DNA of 64,000 bases from Microbacterium suaedae. GTDB taxonomy: Bacteria > Actinomycetota > Actinomycetes > Actinomycetales > Microbacteriaceae. The stretch is taken from contig NZ_PNFD01000001.1 in the NCBI RefSeq assembly GCF_003254645.1, positions 124,001 to 188,000 on the forward strand. Reading direction: 5' to 3'. The notes below the pieces were generated by a model. That model made no database searches. It was not told where the DNA came from and saw nothing but the letters and a program-made list of their open reading frames with translations. Shown piece after piece: positions 26,899 through 36,450 of this stretch (position 1 is its first letter; every line of letters begins with the position of its first letter). A program made the position numbers and the translations under genes.

Positions 26899-28194
26899 TT
26901 ACTTGCCGGGGTACTGGCGTTCGGGCGAGCCCGTGTACAGCTGCTGCGGGCGGCCGATCTTGCCACGGCGGTCGAGGTTGCCCTCGCGCCACTGCGCGAG
27001 CCACCCAGGCAGGCGGCCGATGGCGAACAGCACCGTGAACACGCGCATGGGGAAGCCCATGGCCTTGTAGATGACGCCCGTGTAGAAGTCGACGTTCGGG
27101 TAGAGGTTGCGCGCCTGGAAGTACTCATCGCTCAGCGCGAGCTCCTCGAGCTCCTTCGCCAGGTCGAGAAGCGGGTCGTTGACGCCGAGAGCGGCGAGAA
27201 CCTCGTCGGCCGACTGCTTGACGATCTTCGCGCGCGGGTCGTAGTTCTTGTAGACGCGGTGCCCGAAGCCCATGAGCTTCACGCCGTCTTCCTTGTTCTT
27301 CACGCGCTCGACGAAGCGCTTCACGCCCTCGCCCGAGTCGCGGATCTGGCCGAGCATGTTCAGCACAGCCTCGTTGGCGCCACCGTGCAGCGGGCCGGAC
27401 AGTGCCTGGATGCCCGCGGAGATCGACGCGAACTGGTCGGCACCCGTCGAGCCCACGAGGCGCACCGTCGAGGTCGAGGCGTTCTGCTCGTGGTCCTCGT
27501 GGAGGATGAGAAGGCGCTCGAGGGCACGCGCCATGACCGGGTCGACCTCGTACGGCTCTGCCATGTTTCCGAAGTTGAGGCGCAGGAAGTTCTCGACATA
27601 GCCGAGGGAGTTGTCGGGGTACAGGAAAGCCTGACCGGACGACGTCTTGTGCGCGTACGCCGCGATGACCGGGAGCTTGGCGAGCAGACGGATGATGTTC
27701 GTCTCGACGTGCTCGGGGTTGTCGGGGTCGGACTGTCCCTCGTAGTACGTCGAGAGGGCCGAGGTGGCGGACGACAGGACGGCCATCGGATGCGCGCCGG
27801 ACGGCAGCGCCGAGAAGAAGCGCTTGAGGTCCTCGTGGAGCAGGGTGTGGCGACGAATCTTGTCGTCGAACTCCGCGAGCTCGTCGGCCGTGGGCAGCTC
27901 GCCGTAGATGAGCAGCCACGCCACCTCGAGGAAGCTCGCGTTCTCGGCGAGCTGGTCGATCGGATATCCGCGGTAGCGCAGGATTCCGGCTTCGCCGTCG
28001 ATGTACGTGATGTCGGACATCGTCGACGACGTGTTGACGAATCCGTAGTCGAGAGCGGTGTATCCGGTCTGCTTGGAGAGGGTCGAGACGTCGATCGCGG
28101 GCTTCCCGTCGACGGCCGGCAGCACCGGGAACTCTGCGATCTTCTCACCGACGGTCAGCGTGGCCTTCTCGGGCAGGTTTCCCGCGTCGCTCAC
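26899..28194 (-). CDS. gltA: Citrate synthase
   Basis: This 431-residue type II citrate synthase condenses oxaloacetate and acetyl-CoA. Catalytic regions are GPLHGGANEAVL, GFGHRVYKNYDPRAKI and NVDFYTG, with the CoA/oxaloacetate-binding helices intact. The N-terminal LTVGEKIAEFPVL strand pair is typical of the long hexameric form. The GTG at 28194 follows a strong GAGGAGG site; the ATG at 28266 upstream lies within the leader. A TAGGCT hexamer at 28267-28272 on this strand could be the -10 of its promoter, but no good -35 is seen. Confidence 0.95.
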   Translation of the reverse strand: MSDAGNLPEKATLTVGEKIAEFPVLPAVDGKPAIDVSTLSKQTGYTALDYGFVNTSSTMSDITYIDGEAGILRYRGYPIDQLAENASFLEVAWLLIYGELPTADELAEFDDKIRRHTLLHEDLKRFFSALPSGAHPMAVLSSATSALSTYYEGQSDPDNPEHVETNIIRLLAKLPVIAAYAHKTSSGQAFLYPDNSLGYVENFLRLNFGNMAEPYEVDPVMARALERLLILHEDHEQNASTSTVRLVGSTGADQFASISAGIQALSGPLHGGANEAVLNMLGQIRDSGEGVKRFVERVKNKEDGVKLMGFGHRVYKNYDPRAKIVKQSADEVLAALGVNDPLLDLAKELEELALSDEYFQARNLYPNVDFYTGVIYKAMGFPMRVFTVLFAIGRLPGWLAQWREGNLDRRGKIGRPQQLYTGSPERQYPGK

Positions 28195-28342
28195 GGCGCC
28201 TCCTCGTGGGTTGTGTCTTCGATCCAACGTTGGATTCGCCCGCGGGTTCTGCGGACATCCCGCCATAGCCTACCGGCCCCCGGGGGCAACTGTGAAAATC
28301 GGCAATCTTGCCGGGAATCCCCCTGTGGATCCCTACGAAATC

Positions 28343-29455
28343 TCAGTCGGCGACGGCCCGCAAGCGCTCCGAGGCCGCGCGGGCACGCTCGTCGGAGACT
28401 GTCAGCGACAGACGCACATGTCGAGGAAAGAAGTCTCCGTAGAAGACGCCCGGACCCGCGAGGATCCCGAGCTCGGCGAGCCGGGCCATCGACTCCCACG
28501 CGTCGCGATCCTCCGTCGCCCACAGGTAGAGCCCCGCTTCGCTCCCCTCGACGCGGAAACCCGCCTCTTCGATGGCGGGCTTGAGCAGCTCACGCCGCGC
28601 GCGATAGATCTCCCGCTGGTGTGCGACGTGCTCATCGTCGCCCAGCGCGACAGCCATGGCGTGCTGCACGGGCGCGGGCGGCATGAGCCCGAGGTGCTTG
28701 CGGTTCTTCAGCAGCTGCGCGACGATCCGCCCGCAGCCGGCCACGAACGCGGCCCGGTACCCAGCGAGATTCGACTGCTTGCTGAGCGAGTAGACGCTGA
28801 GAAGGTTCTTGCGCGAATCGCCCGCGACACGGGGATCCAGCACGCTCGGCACGCGCTCCGTCGCCCACGGGCCGTCCCAGCCGAGCTCGGCGTAGCACTC
28901 GTCGCTCGCGAGCACGGCGCCGAGCTCACGCGCCCTCTCGACGGCGGCGCGCAGCTCGTCTGCACTCCACACCCGCCCGTCGGGATTGCCCGGGGAGTTG
29001 ATCCAGACGAGCTTCGTCTCCTCGGGCCACTCGGCGGGATCGTCGGAGGGAACCGGTGTCGCCCCCGCGACGCGCGCGCCGACGTCGTAGGTCGGATACG
29101 CGGCTCGCGGGTGGACGACGACATCGCCTTCGCCGAGGCCCAGCAGGGTCGGCAGGAGCGCGACGAGTTCCTTGGATCCGATCGTCGGGAGAACATTGCG
29201 CTCTTCGAGACCCGGAACACCGCGTCGGCGCGCGAACCAGTCGCAGATCGCCGAGCGGACCTCCGGCGTGCCCGCCGCAGTCGGATAGCCGTGCGCGTCG
29301 GTCGCTTCGACAAGCGCATCGCGGATGATCCGCGGCGTCGGATCGACGGGCGAACCGATCGACAGATCGCAGATGCCGTCAGGATGCTCCGCGGCGCGCT
29401 CGCGGTACGGCGTGACCTTGTCCCACGGGTAGTCGTCGAGGTCGCCGATCGCCAT
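28343..29455 (-). CDS. dapC: N-succinyldiaminopimelate aminotransferase DapC
   Basis: This 370-residue fold-type I PLP aminotransferase converts N-succinyl-2-amino-6-oxopimelate to N-succinyl-LL-diaminopimelate. The PLP lysine is K226 in YSLSKQSNLAGYR; NSPGNPDG (about 153-160) and DECYAEL precede it. It follows fdxA by 4 bases, the same pairing as Rv1177-Rv1178 in M. tuberculosis, which supports the DapC assignment over a generic aminotransferase. A small CGGCAA/TTGCCG hairpin at 28299-28312 followed by ATTTT may end its transcript. Confidence 0.88.
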   Translation of the reverse strand: MAIGDLDDYPWDKVTPYRERAAEHPDGICDLSIGSPVDPTPRIIRDALVEATDAHGYPTAAGTPEVRSAICDWFARRRGVPGLEERNVLPTIGSKELVALLPTLLGLGEGDVVVHPRAAYPTYDVGARVAGATPVPSDDPAEWPEETKLVWINSPGNPDGRVWSADELRAAVERARELGAVLASDECYAELGWDGPWATERVPSVLDPRVAGDSRKNLLSVYSLSKQSNLAGYRAAFVAGCGRIVAQLLKNRKHLGLMPPAPVQHAMAVALGDDEHVAHQREIYRARRELLKPAIEEAGFRVEGSEAGLYLWATEDRDAWESMARLAELGILAGPGVFYGDFFPRHVRLSLTVSDERARAASERLRAVAD

Positions 29456-29459
29456 CGCG

Positions 29460-29780
29460 CTACTCGCCCTGCGGCGGCAGCGCGGAGATGACCGGGTGAT
29501 CCTTCGCGATCACACCCACCTTCGCGGCGCCGCCCGGCGAGCCCACGTCCTCGAAGAACTCGACGTTGGCCTTGTAGTAGTCCTCCCACTCATCGGGGAG
29601 GTCATCTTCGTAGTAGATCGCCTCGACGGGGCACACGGGCTCGCACGCGCCGCAGTCGACGCACTCGTCGGGGTGGATATAGAGGCTTCGTTCACCCTCA
29701 TAGATGCAGTCGACCGGGCACTCATCGATGCAGGCGCGGTCTTTGACGTCCACGCAGGGAAGGGCGATCACGTAAGTCAC
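29460..29780 (-). CDS. fdxA: Seven-iron ferredoxin
   Basis: This 106-residue low-potential electron carrier has cysteines at 9, 17, 21 and 25 (CIDECPVDC) and at 40, 43, 46 and 50 ([11 protein letters not shown]). The pattern is that of [3Fe-4S][4Fe-4S] ferredoxins of Actinobacteria. The GTG at 29780 starts the conserved [11 protein letters not shown]. It is co-transcribed with dapC (4-base gap). The electron partner is not evident here. Confidence 0.93.
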   Translation of the reverse strand: MTYVIALPCVDVKDRACIDECPVDCIYEGERSLYIHPDECVDCGACEPVCPVEAIYYEDDLPDEWEDYYKANVEFFEDVGSPGGAAKVGVIAKDHPVISALPPQGE

Positions 29781-29828
29781 GTCAACGATTCTACGCGGGC
29801 CGCGGGGCAAGCGCTCCGAAGGCGAGCC

Positions 29829-30218
29829 TTAGTGTTTCGCCTCGTTACCCGTGCGGATGCGCGGCCATGCCGCCACGAGGAGCACGACGCCCGTCAGCAC
29901 AAGCGACCACGCGATTCCGAACGGGAACTCGCCCTCCGCGGCCTGCGGGACGACGACGGATCCGCCCGGGCCGCGGCCCGAGAACACGACGAGCGCGCCG
30001 AGCATGCCGAGGCCGCAGGCCAGGACCGCTCCCCTGTCCTCGATGAGCAGGCGCACCGCGAGCATGAGCCCCAGGCAGCCAAGGCCCGCGACGATCATGC
30101 CGACGGGCGCCCAGCCCACCGTGAACGGGTGCGAGATCGTGCCCGCGACGCCGAACACGGCTCCCGCCGCGAAGGCGAGGATCCATGCCACGGCGCGCGC
30201 GAGCAGACCCGGGGGCAT
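29829..30218 (-). CDS. Four-helix membrane protein (DUF6113-like)
   Basis: This 129-residue protein has four predicted membrane helices (about 6-26, 35-57, 65-80 and 100-120). Small proteins like this are commonly found between typA and fdxA in Actinobacteria, and I recall the label DUF6113. The ATG at 30218 lies 8 bases after the typA stop, indicating co-transcription. The longer open frame that continues upstream is antisense to typA coding sequence and is not used. The function is unknown. Confidence 0.62.
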   Translation of the reverse strand: MPPGLLARAVAWILAFAAGAVFGVAGTISHPFTVGWAPVGMIVAGLGCLGLMLAVRLLIEDRGAVLACGLGMLGALVVFSGRGPGGSVVVPQAAEGEFPFGIAWSLVLTGVVLLVAAWPRIRTGNEAKH

Positions 30219-30226
30219 GGGTGCGC

Positions 30227-32131
<1,905 letters not shown>

Positions 32132-32215
32132 GAAGGGATCCTTCTGGGTTGGTGAAGCGCCCCGAAACCAGGGCAATCCATCCTATCGTCTCCCTCTCGG
32201 ACGAATGCTGGGCAG

Positions 32216-32767
32216 TCACACCCCGAGCGAGAAGCCGCCCGTCTGGAGGAGCGAGAAGGCGATCCACGCCGCGAGCACGACGCCCACCGCGACGGCGCGC
32301 CACTCCCACGTGCGCGTCACGACGCCGGATCCGCCCGCGGCGTTCGCGTGCAGGCGCTGGAGCTGCTCGATCTCGACCTCCGCCGGATCCTCCGAGGCAC
32401 GCTTGAGGGAACGATGCAGGCGGCGCGAGGATCCACCCCACGCCGTGACCCGCGTGCCGTCGCGCAGCTCGAACTCGGCGCTGTAACGCAGGCGCACGCC
32501 GGAGACGGCCGACCACGGCAGCTCGACGATACGCAGCAGGTTGAACAGGCGGGCCCCCTTCTCGTCGGCCTCGACGCGAGGGATCGTCTGGAAGACCCAC
32601 ACCACCCAGAGAATCGCCAGCAGCCACGGCGCAACGAGGAATGCGTCCCACGCACCGGCGCGCACCGCCATGTCGATGAGCAGATATCCGCACACGACGG
32701 CGGCGATGCCGAGCCACACCCATCCCATGACGGAGCGGAACACGAGCTTCTCAGCGGATTCGGGCAT
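32216..32767 (-). CDS. Membrane protein with PH-like domain
   Basis: This 183-residue protein has two N-terminal membrane helices (about 13-32 and 40-60), a small beta-rich domain (IPRVEADEKGARLFNLLRIVELPWSAVSGVRLRY, about 63-97) of the bacterial PH type seen in many actinobacterial membrane proteins, and a final helix at about 155-173. The ATG at 32767 is preferred over a GTG two codons upstream. It precedes typA by 84 bases on the same strand. The function is unknown. Confidence 0.65.
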   Translation of the reverse strand: MPESAEKLVFRSVMGWVWLGIAAVVCGYLLIDMAVRAGAWDAFLVAPWLLAILWVVWVFQTIPRVEADEKGARLFNLLRIVELPWSAVSGVRLRYSAEFELRDGTRVTAWGGSSRRLHRSLKRASEDPAEVEIEQLQRLHANAAGGSGVVTRTWEWRAVAVGVVLAAWIAFSLLQTGGFSLGV

Positions 32768-32787
32768 ACGCACTAGCTTACGAAACG

Positions 32788-32826
32788 GCGCTGGGCGCCC
32801 TCCTCATCTCGAGGAGGACGCCCAGC
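32788..32826 (-). terminator. Hairpin terminator of the oligopeptide ABC operon
   Basis: A 17-bp stem with one mismatch (CGCTGGGCG-CCCTCCTC with GAGGAGGA-CGCCCAGCG) has a 5-base loop and lies 12 bases after the stop of the ABC ATPase gene. The tract after it is CCGTTTCG, a weak U-run, as is usual in this GC range. Confidence 0.6.
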
Positions 32827-32838
32827 GGGCCAGTCGGC

Positions 32839-34497
32839 TCAGGCGCCGAGCGCCAGATCACGCCCCGGAATCGCCTCGAGCAGGCGACGGGTGTACTCCT
32901 GCTCCGGCGCCTCGAAGACGCGGTCGACCGAGCCCTGCTCGACGACGCGCCCCTTCTCCATGACGCACACGAGGTCGGCCGCGACGCGCACGACCGCCAG
33001 ATCGTGCGTGATGAACAAGTACGTCAGACCGAGTTCGTCCTGCAGTTCCGCGAGAAGCTGCAGGATCTGATCCTGCACGAGCACGTCGAGCGCCGAGACG
33101 GCCTCGTCGAGCACGACGATCGATGGCTTGAGCGCGAGCGCACGCGCGATCGCGATGCGCTGGCGCTGGCCGCCCGACAGCTCGTTCGGATACCGCTCCG
33201 CGAGCGCGCGGGGAAGCGCCACCTGCTCGAGCAGCTCCATGACCCGCTCTCGCCGCGATGCCTGATCGCCGACGCCGTGGACCTTCAGCGGCTCCGAGAT
33301 GAGCGCACCGATCGACCGCATAGGATCGAGCGATCCATACGGATCCTGGAACACGGGCTGCATGCGCCCGCGCAGCTCGAACACGTCCCGATGCGTCATG
33401 TCGGTCGTGTCGCGCCCCTCGATCCGGACGGATCCGCTCGTCGCTTTCTCGAGCTGCAGCACCATCTTCGCGACGGTCGACTTGCCGGATCCGGACTCGC
33501 CGACGAGCGCGAGCGTGCGCCCCTTCGGGATCTGGAACGACACATCGTCGACGGCACGGAACGGCTCGCTGCGCATGCCGCCCGTGCGGATCCGGTAGTC
33601 CTTCACGAGGTTCTCGACCTCGACGACGGGCGTCTGACCCGTGATCGCGGACGTCGACTGCTCCGCGTGGTTCTCCACGATCGAGGTCTGGATCCGCTTC
33701 GAGGCGAGGCTCGGTGCGGCCGCGACGAGTCGCTTCGTGTACGGGTGCTGCGGATCCTCGAGAATCGTGCGGCTGGGGCCCGACTCGACGATCTCGCCCC
33801 GGTTCATCACGATGATCCGGTCGGCGCGGTCGGCCGCGAGACCGAGATCGTGCGTGATGAACAGCACAGACGTGCCCTTCTCGCGCGTGAGCGAGGCGAG
33901 GTGATCGAGGATCACCTTCTGCACCGTCACGTCGAGTGCGCTCGTGGGCTCGTCGGCGATCAGCAGCTTCGGATCGGCCGCGAGGCCGATGCCGATGAGC
34001 GCACGCTGGCGCATGCCACCCGAGAACTGGTGCGGGAACTGGTGCAGTCGGCGTTCGGCATCGGCGAGTCCGGCCTGCTTCAGCACCTCGATCGTGCGGG
34101 CATGCACGTCCTTGCGGCTCGTCGCCAGGCCGTTCGCGCGGATCGTCTCCTTCACCTGGAAGCCGATCGACCACACGGGGTTGAGGTTCGACATCGGGTC
34201 CTGCGGGACGTATCCGATCTCGCGGCCGCGGATCGCCTCCATCTCGGTCCGAGACGCGGAGGTGAGCTCCTTGCCGTCGAGCGTGATCGATCCGCCCGTC
34301 ACCTTGCCGGTGCCGGGAAGCAGGTCGATGATGGCCGTCGCCGTCGTCGACTTGCCCGATCCGGACTCGCCGACGATCGCGACCGTCTCGCCCTCGTACA
34401 CATCGAGATCGATGCCGTGCACGACGTTCTTCTGCTTCTTGCCTCGGCCGAACGCGATGCGCAGATCACGGACGGACAGGAGCGGCTGATCGCTCAT
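32839..34497 (-). CDS. Oligopeptide ABC transporter, fused double ATPase subunit
   Basis: This 552-residue protein carries two complete ABC ATPases in one chain, replacing separate DppD and DppF. Domain 1 has Walker A GESGSGKS at 43-50, signature FSGGMRQR at about 158-165 and Walker B LLIADEPTSALD. Domain 2 has Walker A GESGSGKS at 333-340, signature LSGGQRQR and IVVLDEAVSALD. HPYTKRL and EYTRRLLEAIPG are the usual oligopeptide-transporter tails. The ATG at 34497 overlaps the stop of the upstream permease (ATGA). Confidence 0.92.
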   Translation of the reverse strand: MSDQPLLSVRDLRIAFGRGKKQKNVVHGIDLDVYEGETVAIVGESGSGKSTTATAIIDLLPGTGKVTGGSITLDGKELTSASRTEMEAIRGREIGYVPQDPMSNLNPVWSIGFQVKETIRANGLATSRKDVHARTIEVLKQAGLADAERRLHQFPHQFSGGMRQRALIGIGLAADPKLLIADEPTSALDVTVQKVILDHLASLTREKGTSVLFITHDLGLAADRADRIIVMNRGEIVESGPSRTILEDPQHPYTKRLVAAAPSLASKRIQTSIVENHAEQSTSAITGQTPVVEVENLVKDYRIRTGGMRSEPFRAVDDVSFQIPKGRTLALVGESGSGKSTVAKMVLQLEKATSGSVRIEGRDTTDMTHRDVFELRGRMQPVFQDPYGSLDPMRSIGALISEPLKVHGVGDQASRRERVMELLEQVALPRALAERYPNELSGGQRQRIAIARALALKPSIVVLDEAVSALDVLVQDQILQLLAELQDELGLTYLFITHDLAVVRVAADLVCVMEKGRVVEQGSVDRVFEAPEQEYTRRLLEAIPGRDLALGA

Positions 34498-35435
34498 CGC
34501 TCGGCCCTCGCCTTCGGATCCAGGGCGTCCCGAAGGATCTCGCCCAGCGTGATGAATGCCAGCACCGCGCACGTGAGCGCGAGCGACGGCCAGAACAGCG
34601 CCATCGGCGCGGTGCGGATCGTCGTCTGCGCCTGTCCGATGTCGGCGCCCCACGAGATCGTGTCGCCTCCCAGGCCAACGCCGAGGAAGGCCAGCACCGA
34701 CTCGGCGACGATGGCGTTGCCGAGTCCGATCGTCGCGACGACGATCACGGGCGCCATCGCGTTCGGCAGCACGTGCACGACGAGCGTGCGGAACCGGCTC
34801 ATCCCGATCGCGATGGACGCCATGACATAGTCCGACTGCTTCACGCGCAGGATCTCGGCGCGCACGATGCGCGCCGTCGACGCCCACGAGAAGCCACCGA
34901 TCGCGAACGCGAGGGTGAGCATCGTGCGCTGCTCCGCGGGCATCACCGTCATCACGACGATCGCCGCGATGATGTACGGAATCGTGAAGAAGATGTCGCC
35001 GACGCGCGAGAGCAGCGAGTCGAGCCACCCGCCGTAGAAGCCCGCGAAGGCGCCCATGACGAGGCCGACGCCGGTGCCAATGAGCGTCGCGAGAAGGCCG
35101 ACGACGACCGAGGTGCGCGCACCGTATGCGATGCGCGTCCAGATGTCGCAGCCCTGCCGGGTGAAGCCGAGGGGGTGGCCGGCCTCGGGCTCGCCGTTGC
35201 TGTTCGCCAGACTGCAGACACCGCCGGAGGGCGAGATGTTCGTGAAGAGGGACGGGAACGCCGCCATGACGACGATGATGAGGCCGACGACGACGGAGAC
35301 CCAGAACAGCGGGCGCTTGCGCATATCGCGCCACGCGTCGAGCCAGAGATTGCTGCGTTTCTCGTCGACGCGCACCTGATCGACGACGACCTCCGCCTCC
35401 GCGACGGGCGCGACGAAGTGAGTGTTACGAGACAT
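34494..35435 (-). CDS. Oligopeptide ABC transporter permease (DppC/OppC-like)
   Basis: This 313-residue inner-membrane permease has an N-terminal cytoplasmic segment with DMRKRPLFWVSV, a helix at about 45-65, an external loop GHPLGFTRQGCDIWTRIAYG (typical of OppC, about 88-107) and five further helices. The EAA motif is seen around ASIAIGMSRFRTLVVHVLPN (about 205-224). It overlaps the preceding permease gene by 11 bases and the following ATPase gene by 4. Confidence 0.9.
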   Translation of the reverse strand: MSRNTHFVAPVAEAEVVVDQVRVDEKRSNLWLDAWRDMRKRPLFWVSVVVGLIIVVMAAFPSLFTNISPSGGVCSLANSNGEPEAGHPLGFTRQGCDIWTRIAYGARTSVVVGLLATLIGTGVGLVMGAFAGFYGGWLDSLLSRVGDIFFTIPYIIAAIVVMTVMPAEQRTMLTLAFAIGGFSWASTARIVRAEILRVKQSDYVMASIAIGMSRFRTLVVHVLPNAMAPVIVVATIGLGNAIVAESVLAFLGVGLGGDTISWGADIGQAQTTIRTAPMALFWPSLALTCAVLAFITLGEILRDALDPKARAER

Positions 35436-36354
35436 AGCGGATCCTCGGGTCGAGAAGACCGTAGAGCAGGTCGATCAGCAGATTGATGAGCACGTAGACG
35501 ATGACGAAGATCGTCACGAACGACACGATCGTGGGCGTCTCGTGCTTCAGGATCGCGGTGTAGAGCGTGAAGCCGACCCCCGGGATGTTGAAGATCGTCT
35601 CCGTCACGGTCGCCCCGACCATGAGCACGCCGAACTGCGTGCCCGTGTCGGTGACCATCGGGATCAGCGAGTTGCGCAGAACGTGCACGGGGATGACCCG
35701 GCGGCGCGGCAGCCCCTTTCCGTAGGCCGTGCGCACCCAGTCCTGACCGAGCGTCTCGATCGTCGACGAGCGCATGAGCCGCATGCTCGTCGCGTAGATG
35801 CTGAATCCGAGCGTGATCGCGGGCAGGATGAGCCCGCTCCAGCCGTTGTTCTCGCCGACACTCGGGCTGAACCAGCCGAGTTGGACGCCGAAGACGAACT
35901 GGGCGAAGAAGCCGACGACGAATACAGGAACCGCGACGAAGACGAGCGCGATCACGAGCATCGCGTGGTCGAAGATCGTGTTCTTCAGCAGCGCCGACGC
36001 CGCGCCGATCACGATCGCGAGGATGAACGCGAGCGCGACAGCCTCGACCGCGAGCCGGAGCGTCACGGGGAACGCACGGATCAGTGTGTCGAGCACGGGT
36101 TGTCCGTTGAACCCGACACCGAAGTCGAGGCGGAAGATGCCACCGAGGTAATTCAGGTATTGGATCAGGAACGGCTGGTCGAGCATGTAGCGCTCGCGCA
36201 GCTGGTCGAGCAGCGCCTGCGGCGGCTGTTTGTCGCCGAACAGCGCGGCGATCGGGTCGCCGGGCATGGCGAACACCATGTAGTAGATCAGCAGCGTCGC
36301 CCCGAGGAACACGGGAATGACCTGCAGGATCCGTTTGAGGATGTAGATAGCCAC
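35425..36354 (-). CDS. Oligopeptide ABC transporter permease (DppB/OppB-like)
   Basis: This 309-residue permease begins YILKRILQVIPVFLGATLLI, the standard OppB first helix, then AMPGDPIAALFGD and six membrane helices. The EAA loop DWVRTAYGKGLPRRRVIPVH (about 203-222) contacts the ATPase. It follows the binding-protein gene after 96 bases that contain the hairpin at 36391-36426, and overlaps the next permease by 11 bases. Confidence 0.92.
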   Translation of the reverse strand: MAIYILKRILQVIPVFLGATLLIYYMVFAMPGDPIAALFGDKQPPQALLDQLRERYMLDQPFLIQYLNYLGGIFRLDFGVGFNGQPVLDTLIRAFPVTLRLAVEAVALAFILAIVIGAASALLKNTIFDHAMLVIALVFVAVPVFVVGFFAQFVFGVQLGWFSPSVGENNGWSGLILPAITLGFSIYATSMRLMRSSTIETLGQDWVRTAYGKGLPRRRVIPVHVLRNSLIPMVTDTGTQFGVLMVGATVTETIFNIPGVGFTLYTAILKHETPTIVSFVTIFVIVYVLINLLIDLLYGLLDPRIRYVS

Positions 36355-36390
36355 CCTCTGGCCTCCTTACCGAGAAGAGTTCACGACATA

Positions 36391-36426
36391 ACACGAGGCG
36401 GTGGCGAGTGCGCCACCGCCTCGTGT
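36391..36426 (-). terminator. Intercistronic hairpin between binding-protein and permease genes
   Basis: A perfect 16-bp stem (ACACGAGGCGGTGGCG with CGCCACCGCCTCGTGT) has a 4-base loop. It stands 24 bases after the binding-protein stop and 36 bases before the next start, without a T-run. It probably stops part of the transcription or protects the 3' end, so that the binding protein is made in excess over the permeases. Confidence 0.65.
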
Positions 36427-36450
36427 CAGCGGTCGGTCGTAGCGGTCAGA

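Noticed and set aside
28267..28272. Promoter for gltA (TAGGCT as -10)
   Set aside because: No acceptable -35 hexamer at 16-18 bases was found, so it is mentioned only within the gltA entry.
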